Of a stretch of DNA of 64,000 bases, positions 26,801 through 38,308 are shown one piece after another. Location: the NCBI GenBank assembly GCA_025201365.1, contig JAIXMF010000010.1, forward strand, positions 682,001 to 746,000, read 5' to 3'. The translations under genes were made by a program, and so were the position numbers. The DNA comes from Syncephalis plumigaleata. Its lineage: Eukaryota > Zoopagomycota > Zoopagomycetes > Zoopagales > Piptocephalidaceae. Each line of letters begins with the position of its first letter. Within the stretch, counting starts at the first letter, position 1. The notes below the pieces were generated by a model. The model ran no database searches and was not told the DNA's origin. It saw nothing but the letters and a program-made list of their open reading frames with translations.

Positions 26801-28025
26801 CCTTTGAGATCTATCAACCTAAACCGCCAACTGCTACTGCTCATATGCTCGGTGCCAATGGTGAAGCATTCGACGAATCGATGATGTTTGGTGGTGGTGG
26901 TAATCCGGCAGCATTGCTTAAAGGATTCGACACGACACCTGGCACGTACCTCGCCTGTCTAGGTGATGTAGTTGGTGTACATCCAGCGGTAGATGGTACC
27001 AAACGATTGATCAGTCCACCACATACACCAAAAACACCGATACTTAATACTGCGCATAGCAACGCTGCTGGTGGCAATCATCGTAGTCAGAGTAGATCGG
27101 ATAGTCCACAGGATGTACGTGACATGAGTGGATCATCACCAGTGCCTGGTTCACCTTTATGGTCACAACAACACAACAGCAACAACAGCACCAGCACCAC
27201 CAGCACTCAACCCTAGGATCAATGTCACCACAAGCACCGGCACCTCAACAAATACTACAAGAACCCATTCGTAGTCTTAAACGACGAGCCACTCAGCCTG
27301 TACTAGCGGGAGCCATCTCTAACGGAGGTGTACATAAGACATCACCCTCTGTCAAGTCAATTCGTAAAGTGAGCAGTTTGGGTAATTTCGCTGTGAATGC
27401 TGCTGCCGCTGCCGCTGCCGCCACTGCCGCCGGTGGTACTTACTACATGGATCCACATCAACCGCAATATCCTTATGGTGTAACGGGTGGTTCAGGTTCG
27501 GCACTTGCCGGTACTGGTACTTCGTGGAATGAAGATGTAGGCGATGCTTCCGTGTGGACCATTGTAGGCACAGAATGTGTACGCTATACATTCTATCATT
27601 CCGGTACTGCTATTGCTAATGGTAATGGTAATGAGCCACATCCACAGCATCCCTTACAATTCCAACCGCAACTTCATTTGGCACCCGTAACACCAGTGCC
27701 ATCTGTACATCGCGTAACCATTACCACGGCGAATACAGCACCGAATGGCGGTGAATCTAATGCCACACCACTCGTGCTACTATCGGGTGAGAACTTCACC
27801 TCGGATTTATCCGTGTGGTTTGGCGATCGATGCAGCGTACAAACCGAGTGGAGAGGTCGTGAATTAATCGCTTGTTACGGCCCGGAACTCATTGCTGCCA
27901 ATGATGGTATGTCATCATCATCGACCACCGGTGGTGCTAATCAGCAGGAAAGACGAGAAGTTCCTTTACTACTAGTGAAACCTGAGGGTGTCATCTACAA
28001 AACAGGGCGTACACTTATTGTATAG
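23895..28025 (+). CDS. CSL (CBF1/RBP-Jkappa/Su(H)/Lag-1) DNA-binding transcription factor, one frame break
   Basis: Three exons: 23895-25699, 25754-26169 and 26228-28025. The N-terminal 550 residues are disordered with Ser, Ala, Met-Asn and long Gln runs. The Rel-homology N domain starts near residue 560 with RPIIERYI; ARVAQKSYGAEKRFLCPPP is the near-universal CSL DNA-contact block, split by intron 1. The domain closes with KPSKKRQSVKNLE. The beta-trefoil domain begins LCIHHGTTVSLFNRVRSQTV, with its base-contact SQTVS loop intact, and reaches DPVSQLHKVAF. The C-terminal Rel/IPT domain is ASVWTIVG, LAPVTPVPSV, GENFTSDLSVWFGD. A large low-complexity insert (about 26960-27540) separates trefoil and C-terminal parts; inside its Gln/His run near 27170-27210 the frame shifts by -1. 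Fungal CSL proteins act in the nucleus at GTGGGAA-like sites without Notch. The ATG at 23895 is preferred; upstream codons are Leu/Ser repeats. Confidence 0.93.
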
Positions 28026-28256
28026 AAACATATGAAACTATATATGATATAATATGATATGATAGTAGACATTTATTACTACTGCTGCTGCTACTGCTGT
28101 TACTCGTTCGCTCTTTTTATAATGGTGCGTATATAGTTGTGTGTCAACATTATTCCAATTAAATCTTTTGTATTTTGATTTCATTTATCCATTTATTAAT
28201 TGAAATAAGAGTTTTACTAAGAAAAAAAGTACAATTGTGATCAACAGTATACGATA

Positions 28257-30452
28257 TCATTGTTTGTTTTTACGTCGTTTTTTACGTGATAAATTCTTGT
28301 CGTCGTCATCATCGTCACCTAGTCCATGACCGAATTTAGCTGTCATAATCTCGTTAATCTCCTTAGTGTCCTTGTTGAACTTTCTACTCTTGCGTAGTCG
28401 TTGTCGGCGATTTCGTTCCTGTTCTCGTTGTGCCTCCTCTCGAGCTTGTGCCTCCAGTTCCTCTTTAGTAGGCCATTGACCAGCTGCTGTTGCACTAGCA
28501 TCACCACTCATACGATTCAATGATAAGTAACTGCCCTCTTCTCCTCCTTCTTCTTCGTCATCCATGATCGTATCGGTTGGTTTACGTGTGGCAAATCCAG
28601 CCAGTACTTCAAGTGTATGATCAGGATCTTCACTCGATTTCTTTGTTCACGGCGTATTTCTGCTGCTGCTGCGGCAACTAGACGAGAACGAGCAATATCA
28701 TTGCCATCATCATCATCGCCTACACCCAATCCAAATGTATCGTAATCAATGGCATCTCGATCGGCTACATCGAATCCTAGTTGTTCGCTGACTTTTGAGC
28801 TAGCTTACGTTTTAACATTTGTATCTGATCCTTATCGATATCACTATTGCTATTATTATCGCTTTTAGCCATTGTCCATCCTTTTGTTGCTTGTTCAATG
28901 ATACTATTAACAAGATTCGTCGTGCCACCACTAGTAGTTAATGTAGATGCACTCTTATCCTCTTCATCTTCATCGTCAAAATAACGTGGACGAGCAGGTT
29001 CACTGGTAGTTGGTTGCGGTCCTAGTTGTGGTCCTAGTTTGGTCCTGTTCTGGTCCCATTTCTGGCCCAGTTCGGTCCTAGTTCTGGTCCCATTTCTTCA
29101 TCAGTTTCTTCTTTGTCTTTTGTATCCAATAAATTCTTGTCATCATCTATGATACATTCATAATCACGTCCCACATCAGCAAAGATATCATCATCGACAT
29201 CGACATCGACATCGATATTGGTGTCATTTAGTTGTAAGTATCAAGTGTAGAGGTAACCTTTGCATCGATCGTATCCGTTTTCTCCACTGTTAATGATGGC
29301 TTCCTTACTTCACGTCTATTGCCGGTGCGAATATCTTCCAGCACTTTACACACTTTGCTGATAACAAATCATTGGCAGCCGATCCTGAACCACGCATACC
29401 GATTTGTCCTTCACCCTTGCTACGAATAACCGCTGTAGGAATACTCCAGGTGTCGCTCACTTTCTTACTGCCATCAGCACGTGTTACATTCAGTTGAAAT
29501 GTATAGGCCATACGTCCATATCTGAACAGTTCATTCAACTGAATGGCTTGCGGCTGTTGTGCATCCACCACTGCTATCGCGTGAATATTGCGAGCTAATC
29601 CAGAACGAATTTGCATATCATCATCATCATCATCATCCTTCTTCTTCTTCGTTGAAGTAGCTTGTTCCGTTGTCGCTTTCTCCTTTTCACGAATCAATCC
29701 TGTACCATCCTCCATTGTTACGTCTTGGTCAACAATGTCATCCTGTTGTATTTCACGTCGACGTCGATCGAGCAGGGAATAGTCAAGTCCCTTGACTAAA
29801 TGAGTATGTGATACGTCGCCTCCTAGTAGTTTCGATCGTTCCTCCATCTGTTGTCGCGCCAATCGCTCGCTTGTCACCTCATCGTGTTTCTCCTTGTGTA
29901 GATCGGCTAATAGTTGCTCGTTATCCGCCAATGAAGCAAGAATACGCTCTGATTCCGCATAATCTGGATTGATACCCTCGCGACGTTCCTTAGCACGATC
30001 ACGATATCTGCCAGATGGTTGACTGTCCTCATTATCGGCATCGTCCATATAATTGCTACTACGCTCTGGGCGTTGTTTACTATTTATATGTACAAGTAGA
30101 TTAGACGGTCGACAATAGTAACATGCTTCACTCTTGATAACTTACCGTGGTCGTGGTCGTGCAAATTCACGCTTATTATCTGTCGTATTCGTTCTACTTA
30201 CTGATTAGTACCAAGTAAGTTATGTAATTGCTCGTTAATAGACTTACCGCGTTGCTGCTGGTGTTGTTGTTGCTGCTGCTGCTTGTGTTGATTGCGCGTC
30301 TGCTTCTACACTCGCAGATTGCGACGTGTGTGGTCGTGGTGTTTGCAATAGACGACGGAAATCATCCTGAGTTAATCTATAAGCAGCAGTTAATAAATAG
30401 ATCCAATAGTTGCAATGCTCATATATATATATATCTACCCTTGATCAGCCAT
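28257..30452 (-). CDS. RED/IK-type spliceosome protein, reading frame broken about five times
   Basis: Exons 30452-30439, 30376-30248 and 30193-30146 join in phase to a long last exon from 30079. The start MADQGLTQDDFRRLLQTPRP, then GRYRDRAKERREG, HTHLVKGLDYSLL and YGRMAYTFQ...TAVIRSKGE, are the RED N-terminal domain in the expected order. Human RED (IK) is a B-complex splicing factor that also acts in the spindle checkpoint; S. pombe has none I recall, but many fungi do. From 29360 on, the homologous text continues only by changing frame by -1 at about 29355, 29240, 29045, 28800 and 28645. Pieces include VLEDIRTGNRRE, DDDIFADVGRDYE, EQLGFDVADRDAIDYD and a basic C-terminus. Either the 3' third is poorly sequenced or this copy is decaying. 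Confidence 0.82.
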
Positions 30453-31191
30453 AATAACTAAAGAATGAATTCTACAAATGTAAAGTGAAATAATAGCAGT
30501 GGATGAAAATAGTGGTTGTGTTTCAAATGATCAATGAATAGATTTTAATATTGGCCATTCTATCGTGGATGCTACATTGTTTACATTCTACAATAATATA
30601 TATATATTTCTAATGTATCGCTCACTGCTTTTAATTAGGCGAACGTTATTAAACAAGCTATCATAAACAAATATCGAATGACGTAATAGCACGAATTGGA
30701 TACAGGTTAATAAGCTTGAAACTTGCTGAGCAATAGCCTGTTATTATACTATTAGGATGTGCACCCATTCTAATAAGGTCTAGATCATGTCTAGTTGTGT
30801 GTTTGCTAGTTAGGAAATGATAAAGTTGAAGAAAAGGCAGGGTCTAGAAATGATTGTACATACTGGAATGCCGGTCTAGATCCAAGCCCAGAACCTGGTT
30901 CATCGTTGTTTTCATGGCAGATATACATGCATAGTGTACAAAGGGCTGGACCTTTTCGCCTAAGCATAGGCGTGAATCCGTGCATTTACTATTTATTTGT
31001 CTGCAATAATCCGATCCATCATCACATCCTAAGCAAGTATTTCGTTATTGTTATTGTTCCGTTCTGTTTAGTTCTCTTTAATTCTGTTCTGTTTCGTACG
31101 CCCGTGCCAGGTACTTGTCATCGATAATCGGCGAGTTTCTTCTTATATTGTTCGTGCACCAGTGTCTTTATTTCTTTCAAATTATATCAAA
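30453..31191. other. Divergent promoter region between RED and CYP
   Basis: About 740 bp between the two divergent start codons. AT-rich, with a TA run near 30597-30606; no coding signal or clear core promoter element picked out. Confidence 0.55.
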
Positions 31192-33522
31192 ATGTTTGGA
31201 ATGGATAGCTTTTCGTTTTTAAACATCGAGTCACTACTAATTGTAACGGGTGCCTATATATCCTACAAGGTAATGCGTCAATTAATGATTAGCTAATGCG
31301 TGCATCGATGATTTACTATTTGACTAGGCGTTTTCAATGTTGACCTCGCCAATGACGGCCATACCCGGACCATGGCATACAAAATTCACGCTAATGGGAC
31401 ATATGTACAATTTGGCAATGGGTGTTTCATGGAAGACACTCTCGCATCTACACGACGAGTATGGATCCATTGTTCGTTTGGGTAGGCAGCTAACGAAGAC
31501 CATTTGGCATCGACCATGGAATATTGCGGCTAATCCCCTCCATCATCTCTAGGTCCCAACGAGGTTAGCATCACCGATATGGATGCACTACGTACCATTC
31601 TATCCACCCACAAGTTCCGCAAAGGAAAAGTTTACGCTGGACTTCGTTTTCGAAGCGATGATAATATCGTGTCTGTCAGGTAAAAGGAAAAGGATTGCTA
31701 TATATATATATATATATAGTTACTATAAGATGGATCAATATTAACGAGATTCAACTCGATCACTATAGTGATCCTGATGTTTTCAAGTCACGAGTAAGTG
31801 ATATTTCACTTTTTACTATGTCATAACTATTTAATGCTTACACTGTCTTCTTATTTGACATGCAGAAAAAGCTCATTAGTCCTGCCTTCTCCAATGTATC
31901 GCTGCAGCAGATTAGTCCGGCAGTTACGGAAATGTGCAATATTAAGCTGATCAACCTCATCGATAATCATATTAAGAAGGGAGACACCATCGATATGATG
32001 AAAACATTCATGTCTTTGACTTTGGTAAGTAATATGACTAATGACTAATGACGATAATGATGATAATGGCAATGACATGCACATCTATCAATAAAAACAA
32101 TGCTAATGGAATAATCGATTACTAGGACATTATCACAGAGTTATGCTTTGGCAAAACACTTAATATGTTGAACAACGAGAATCACCATATTCATCCAATG
32201 TTGGATGATGTCAGTCTACTCACCATTGCGGTAAGTGGAGCATCCCGTACAACATCGTATAGCGCGTGTCTCTTATTCAGTGTCGCATGTTGAACAGAAA
32301 GTAGTAGTGGGCGATAGAATGGCAGGTGTGTTGATGCCGAAACAACAACGACAGGAGGATCAAGTAATTAAGGTAGATTTATGAAAGATATCTTTTTATA
32401 CTTGTTCCAATTTACCAACTATTATGATGCAAGTTTGTTCAAGGACTGATCGATGAACGTAAACGTATGGACAATCCACCGAATGACACGCTTCAAGCTT
32501 TGATCGAAGCAATTGACGAGGATACCGGCAAGCCATTGCCATCGCATAATCTAGCTGGAGAACTTATTGTTGTCCTGTAAGTTAACCGCATTTCCTCTTC
32601 TTTCCTCTTCCTTTTTCTTAACACTCAATCACGTAACAATATTGCTTATGTCTATTCAATCGTATACCGCTCCTAATTATAGCATGGCAGGATCAGACAC
32701 TACGGCATTTTCACTAGTATGGTAGGTGGCAATTCAAACAAGCATAACAATCAATTAATAATAATAGTAATTGAATATAAACATCTCTATAGGGCAATTG
32801 TCAATCTACTCAACCATCCCGAATGCTTGGACAAGCTACGCGCGGAACTAGACGCTACATTCCCATCTATCGATGAAACGATCACGCCTGAAAAAGTACA
32901 GAATCTCCCCTACCTAAACGCGGTTATCCACGAATCAATGCGTTGTATACCGGTTACGGGTCTCGAGTTTGACCGTGTTGTACCAGCGGAAGGTGCAACA
33001 CTCTGTGACCATTATCTTCCCGGTGGAGTAAGCTACTTTTTGTGATTTGTATTCAATTTGTTAACTAATCTACTACTACTACTACTACTATTATTATTAT
33101 TATTATTATTATTATTACTCCTACTATAGACAACTATCAAATTAGTTCCTTATCCCATCATGCATGACAAGAATAACTTTTCGGATCCGTATCAATTCAA
33201 TCCGGAACGTTGGATGGTTGAACCAGAAGAGCTGGCCATCTTACGTCAGCGATTCTTTGGATTCAGCATGGGTGTCCGTGTCTGTCTAGGTAGAAAGTAA
33301 GTATTATCATTGTTATTACACGTATTGTTATAATATGCTAATGCGATAAACGATTAAATGACCAGTCTTGCTTGGATGGAATTACGAATGGGATTGGCCG
33401 TTTTTCTACGTCGCTACGAGTTTAAATTTACACCAGGTTATGACTCGACACCCACTCTTAAACTATTGGTGGTGCCTCGTGATGGTGTTCTTATGTTGGA
33501 TATACAAAAACGCACCGCATAA
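31192..33522 (+). CDS. Cytochrome P450, 12 exons
   Basis: Exons 31192-31269, 31328-31481, 31553-31679, 31769-31793, 31866-32024, 32126-32230, 32298-32372, 32434-32576, 32683-32721, 32793-33027, 33130-33296 and 33366-33522 total 1464 nt (487 aa), in phase at every join. An N-terminal anchor helix is followed by the Pro-rich hinge AIPGPWH. The I-helix oxygen-binding motif is MAGSDTTAFSL, the K-helix ExxR is HESMR, and FNPERWM precedes the heme loop FGFSMGVRVCLGRK with the Cys ligand. An ER-membrane monooxygenase; substrate not predictable. Exon 4 is only 25 nt. The 3' end faces MED31 at 170 bp. It shares several intron positions with the second P450 at 58.2 kb (after the heme-loop GRK and inside the I-helix), so they probably descend from one ancestor, although this gene has many more introns. 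Confidence 0.95.
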
Positions 33523-33691
33523 TTCATTCTACTTGATGATTTTATGTTTTTCTCTTCACGGTCATTATTAAATAAAGATCACAAGTTGAAGCATGTCATT
33601 CATGTGTATCTACTATGTAGAATATCGATCATCCGACATTACTCTGCAATAATAATAATAATAATTGGTGTTTACTTTCAACTATATCAAA

Positions 33692-34382
33692 TTATCCTAC
33701 ATTAATATTTCCAATTTCATTATTTGCTGAGCCAGTTTCCGTCTTTACACCGGATGCCGTCTGGTCAGCGATAGTTGTACCTATGATTGATATTAGCAAG
33801 AGGAAGCATCATCATGATCATCATCATCATCATATTCTTACCATCCCGCCAAAATCGCCAATGTTTGTATTGTGCCCCGTGTAGTGTCCGTGCCGTTTCG
33901 AGTAAACGAAGTGATTGCCGGAACTCGGCATGTTGAAGCAATTCCAGATAGTGCAGACAATGCGGATACCTGCACAAACAGGTATATCGATAAAGATGGA
34001 GGTGTGTTAATGAGCGTATGATATACCCAATGATATTGGGTAGCGAAAAGGAGGAGGAGAGTAGGCCTTCTCGCTATTAACGCGACCTATCACGCAACCT
34101 TACTTACACTACAAATCGAGCATATTCCGGCTTCTTCCAATAAGCTAAATAGTCCAAATAAGCGATGAAACACGGATCGTCGAAATAGTCCTGTTGCGCC
34201 AGATCTATGAACATAATAGGTATTTTTGCCAAATTACTAGAAAGTTATTGTACCGCGTAGTGTTTTGACTACGTACAGTGCAAGTAAAAGGGATTAGCCA
34301 GGCATTGAACGAATTCCAGCTCAAGTTCAAACCGATTCAATGACGATGTTTTATTAGCGCCAGATTCCTGAACAAGTGACAT
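33692..34382 (-). CDS. MED31: Mediator complex subunit 31 (Soh1)
   Basis: Four exons (34382-34277, 34204-34108, 33969-33842, 33780-33692; 420 nt, 139 aa, in phase). The core is the MED31 signature in order: RFELELEFVQCLANPFYLH, YLAQQDYFDDPCFIAYLDYL, YWKKPEYARFVVYPHCLHYL, LLQHAEFR and HWRFWRDG, followed by a non-conserved tail of about 28 residues. Med31 is a small subunit of the Mediator middle module that bridges activators and RNA polymerase II in the nucleus. The start ATG is the first in frame and gives the short N-terminal extension common in fungi. Confidence 0.97.
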
Positions 34383-35033
34383 GACGGAAAAGAACAAAGG
34401 ACAAAGGAGAGAGAGGGAGGGAAGAAGAAAAAGAAAGAAGGAGTTACGGGAAAAACAGTATGAAGTAGACGAGTTGAAACGGTGACATCTACGACGGAGA
34501 GAATGGTAGACAAGAGAATAGTGTCCGTGTTGATGATATCTCATTTCTATAATTGATGAGGTTGTTACATCAACGCATCTTTCTAAAACCATTAACCTAC
34601 CCTCGAGTCACAAGTGTTATACAAATTTATAATACGAATGGCCTACATAATAGTAGCGAGTATCTTTTGTTCACCTTTACTACAATTACGTGTAGTTAAC
34701 AGCTCGTATAATATTTACGTATATGATATGCCGATATATAAACACATACACATAATAAACAAACGAATTTATATCATTAGGCTTTAGTTTCGGTGGCATC
34801 AAGCGACTTAGCTGTTTCAACCTGTTTCATGACTGCGAGCGAAGACGCTTTCTACGTGTTTTAAGTGCACGTTCTCATTTGCCCGTTATCTACATCAACT
34901 TCATGGTGTATAAATATAATATGTAACCCATGAATAGTCCTCATAACTCCCTCTTATTTTACTTTTTACTTTCTCGCAACTTCCATTAGACTTGTTTGTT
35001 ATTTTTACTACAAGAAACAATAGCACTACTATC
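34383..35033. other. Intergenic, divergent MED31 / secreted protein 1
   Basis: About 650 bp. It contains a TATA box for the secreted protein gene; nothing else recognised. Confidence 0.6.
34909..34916 (+). promoter_or_regulatory. TATA box of secreted repeat protein 1
   Basis: TATAAATA lies 118 bp before the start codon of the gene at 35034. Strong TATA boxes are typical of highly or conditionally expressed fungal genes and are not seen before most housekeeping genes in this window. Confidence 0.55.
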
Positions 35034-35633
35034 ATGATTCGTTACACGACACTGGCCCTGGTGGCTTTCTGCGCTAACCTTGGTATGAGTGCACCATTTA
35101 TGAACACGTTCAATCAAGGCACGAATTTACCATACGATTCTAATAACTTTGGCATGAACAACGGTTTTGGAGGTGCAAGCATGAACAGCGGTTTTGGAGG
35201 TGCTGGATATCAAGATCCATCATTATTCGGTGGCAGTCAATTCGGTGTCGGTCAAGTCGGTGGCATGAGCAAGGACACTGAGGTATTGCAGATGGGCATG
35301 AATTTATTGAACGATAACAAGGCGCAGCGAGCGCAGAGGCAGCAAATGCTGATGGGGACAGTCCAGAGTATGACCGCAGGAGCTGGTACGATGAATCCAG
35401 CTAGTGCTATGAGTGGAGTCGGTACAATGCCTTCATTTAATACTGGTATGGGTGGAGTCGGTACAATGCCTTCATTTAATACTGGTATGGGTGGAGTCGG
35501 TACAATGCCTTCACTTAATACTGGTATAGGTGGATTCGGCTCAACACCTGGTATGGGTGGTATGGGTGGTATGGGTGGTATGGGCGGATTCGGCTCAACA
35601 CCTGGTATGAGTGGTATGGGCCTCTATCCTTAA
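35034..35633 (+). CDS. Secreted Gly/Met/Asn-rich repeat protein 1
   Basis: Intronless, 199 aa. A clear signal peptide (MIRYTTLALVAFCANLGMSA, cleavage before PF). The mature part is Asn/Gly/Phe-rich, then a short amphipathic block around residues 75-105 (EVLQMGMNLLNDNKAQRAQR) and a repeat region: three near-perfect 14-residue units GVGTMPSFNTGMG (42 bp units at about 35415-35530), then FGSTPGMGGMGG units. No Cys in the mature part and no known domain. Such composition suits a structural wall, spore-coat or adhesive protein, but this is inference. The second secreted gene 0.7 kb downstream has the same layout, so the two look like diverged tandem duplicates. Confidence 0.82.
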   Translation: MIRYTTLALVAFCANLGMSAPFMNTFNQGTNLPYDSNNFGMNNGFGGASMNSGFGGAGYQDPSLFGGSQFGVGQVGGMSKDTEVLQMGMNLLNDNKAQRAQRQQMLMGTVQSMTAGAGTMNPASAMSGVGTMPSFNTGMGGVGTMPSFNTGMGGVGTMPSLNTGIGGFGSTPGMGGMGGMGGMGGFGSTPGMSGMGLYP

Positions 35634-36302
35634 CCTTCTATACTTACACTTATGAATTAGCATTTCATATTGATTTAACTTTTGGCTTCTTGCTAAATCA
35701 TAGCCATTTATATGGAATGCAAACACACGGTTTATATTATTTATCCGATATCACATTATTACAAACTATTAAATGAAGTGAACAATATACTTATCCTAAT
35801 TTATTCATGTATACGTCTATAGGTGTGTTTTTGCTTGTATCTCTATAAAGGTATGCCATGTGCTCACAGACCATTCACGCGGCTAGCAATTGCTGAAGGT
35901 TCACAAAAGGAAATACACTTTCAATCCCATGTGACCAGTTAATCGATTCAATCATCGTAGTATTCATTGTAATTTTAAATTAGCTTTTCCATTTCGAATA
36001 TCCACTCGTACGTAAATGGTATTGTCCATCACTTTTATTCCAAACAAAGCGCTAGCCTATTTAACACGAAACATATTCGTATTCCGACACTGTATAAAAA
36101 TAATCACTCTCATAGAGGTGTACATCCGCTATTCTCTTTCACTTCAAGCATCGATCTCGTCCACTATAGCCATCATCGTTATACCACGTATTACATAGAA
36201 ATCATCAACGTTATCCTATATACTCACGAAACATTACATCGTTATCAAATCATTACACTTGATATACACACTCTCTCTCTCGCTCTCTTCCACTTAAGAA
36301 TC
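35634..36302. other. Intergenic between the two secreted-protein genes
   Basis: About 670 bp, carrying the terminator of the first and promoter of the second. A TATAAAAA element at 36093 and a CT tract at about 36268-36290 just before the start codon; no gene seen. Confidence 0.6.
36093..36100 (+). promoter_or_regulatory. TATA box of secreted repeat protein 2
   Basis: TATAAAAA about 210 bp before the start codon at 36303. Confidence 0.45.
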
Positions 36303-36962
36303 ATGACAAACTACGTAGGATTTCTAACCATCTGCCTTGTTGCCCTTCTAAATGTCAACCCAAGTCATGGAGCACCGTACTACAATAGCTATAACAGCAT
36401 GGGCGGTGCAATGAACTATAACAATGACTATAGTATGAATGGCATGGGTAATAGTATGTATGGCATGGGAGGCAATAGCATGCTTGGTATGGGCAATAGC
36501 ATGTTTGATATGGGAGGCAATGGTGTGCTTGACATGAATATGTTTGGCGGGCAATCACCCATGGTTGGTGCTATGGGTCGTCGCGAACAAGCAGTAAGAG
36601 AGCGGGCCGAGAGCAAAGGAGAAAAACCAAACCCTAACGAATTGAAGAAGGCCATTGATCAGGATGCAAAGGATAATCGCGCAATAATGCGGACACAAGC
36701 AACCCAAACACTCGGAATAGCAACGATACAAAGTGCGGCAAATCCACAAAAGAACGCGGCAGTGATGAATGTATTGAGTTCAGCCAATAGTAATACACAA
36801 AATTCCAAGCAATATATCGTTGGTATTGGTGAGACTAGTCCGGGCAATGGTGCCAATAATGCAGCTACTATACAGCAACAAATGCCAAATGTTGCACAAC
36901 AACAGCAAATGCAAAATGGTGCTCACAATGTTGTTCCAAATAATATGATGATGGCGATGTGA
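36303..36962 (+). CDS. Secreted Gly/Met/Asn-rich repeat protein 2
   Basis: Intronless, 219 aa. The signal peptide MTNYVGFLTICLVALLNVNP SHG is followed by APYYNSYNSMGG, paralleling the AP start of the neighbour. Residues about 35-85 are NSM(Y/L/F)GMG repeats. A basic, helical middle (RREQAVRERAESKGEKPNPN, then DAKDNRAIMRTQATQTLG) aligns loosely with the NDNKAQRAQRQQ block of the first gene. The tail is Gln/Asn-rich and ends NNMMMAM. No Cys, no known domain. Structural extracellular role is likely but inferred from composition. Confidence 0.82.
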   Translation: MTNYVGFLTICLVALLNVNPSHGAPYYNSYNSMGGAMNYNNDYSMNGMGNSMYGMGGNSMLGMGNSMFDMGGNGVLDMNMFGGQSPMVGAMGRREQAVRERAESKGEKPNPNELKKAIDQDAKDNRAIMRTQATQTLGIATIQSAANPQKNAAVMNVLSSANSNTQNSKQYIVGIGETSPGNGANNAATIQQQMPNVAQQQQMQNGAHNVVPNNMMMAM

Positions 36963-38308
36963 GCACGTACAATCTACACAATGACAAGATGTGGGCAAAT
37001 CCCAACCAACAAGAGCTGGTTATATACGCTTATTACTTATCAATAATGATGATCATGATGATAATGATGACGAAGGGTTGTTTCCTTGCCTCGACATGGC
37101 TGACTGGCATAGCAGAATAGGTGCCTATATCATACGCTGTATTCCATTCGTACAGATTTATGCAGGGATGCCCTATTGTTTAGCAGCTTCATTTGCATTA
37201 CAGTGATAACAACACCCTATCTAACAAATATTATAAATCCATACGAGTTATTATAGTAGCAGTAACAATAAAAAGTTGTAGAAAAAGAAATAAATATTAA
37301 ATCTTCTTTTTGTATAATGAATGATCACTGAATATCGATCATTGCTCAATGACAAGTATTTAAGCGATGGTTACACCAGAATATCACGCGATATGACCTC
37401 AATTTACACAACGATGAACCTATGACAATATTTATTTATTTATTCATCTATTTATTGATTGATTGATATTGGTATAGTATAACAAAGAACATAGTATAAT
37501 GATAATAGTAAACTAAGCGACATACTTTCTTTTTACTTTCTTTCTTGCTTGCTTGCTTGTATTGCATTGTTCTCGAAGATGGAGAGTATCCGAATGTCAT
37601 TATTATCATCTTGCTTATTATCGGAGCTGACATTATTCTGTCCCAGTGTAAATGCCAGACACTTCATAGGCAAGGAACTCATCTCATTGCAAAGTATAAA
37701 AGGTGAAATAAGCCAAACAATAGAAGCCGTGTCGTATGACATGGTGTTCACCTCATTCCTTATCCATTCTATTCGTCAAGTAAAGTGTAGTGCTACTTTG
37801 TCGTCGTCGCCTTCTTTTCTTTTTCATTTCTCTAAAACGTTTTACCTTTTCTATTTCTTGCCATTCAGCTTCTTGGCAAGCACACACACACACACCTGTC
37901 TGAAATCCATCGTATTTCATCCTAAAGCGGTAACGCTATTTTTCGTTTTCCGTGTCGGTGCCCCTATTTTACCGTTTGTTCTTCTGTTTATCTTTTTATG
38001 CGCGCACACACACACACACTTACTTTCTCTCGTACGTACGTTCAATCTATCACTTGCCCTATGAAGAACTAGCTCACCGGTATATTCTCCCTTTTCTTCC
38101 TTTCTATTTTAACTTAATTCTATCATCTTTATTGAATCCTGATTACTTATCTAATTGCTTTAATATTAGTGGTGTTTGACGGCACGGTACGGCATAGCAC
38201 CGATTGATAACATCTAATAATAAGACTAGTAGAGCAGTAGTGTTTGAGCGTAGTGTTGCCGTGACAACAGCGACACACAGTATAGCTCGTTAATTGCAAG
38301 TGGTGAGC
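36963..38308. other. 1.3 kb intergenic before KCH copy 4
   Basis: AT-rich, with CA runs near 37880 and 38007 and a pyrimidine-rich stretch at 37790-38110 leading to the KCH copy 4 start. The open frame at 37549-38064 is Phe/Leu/Ser-rich from that tract and has no family signal; I treat it as non-coding. Confidence 0.55.

Noticed and set aside
28790-28835. Micro-introns of 20-35 nt as an explanation for the RED frame changes
   Set aside because: One site has GTAAGC...CTAG spacing that would restore phase, but the other four sites do not, and solved introns here are never below about 50 nt.
37549-38064. 171-codon plus-strand frame before KCH copy 4
   Set aside because: Phe/Ser/Leu translation of a pyrimidine-rich leader with CA repeats; no motif or splice support.
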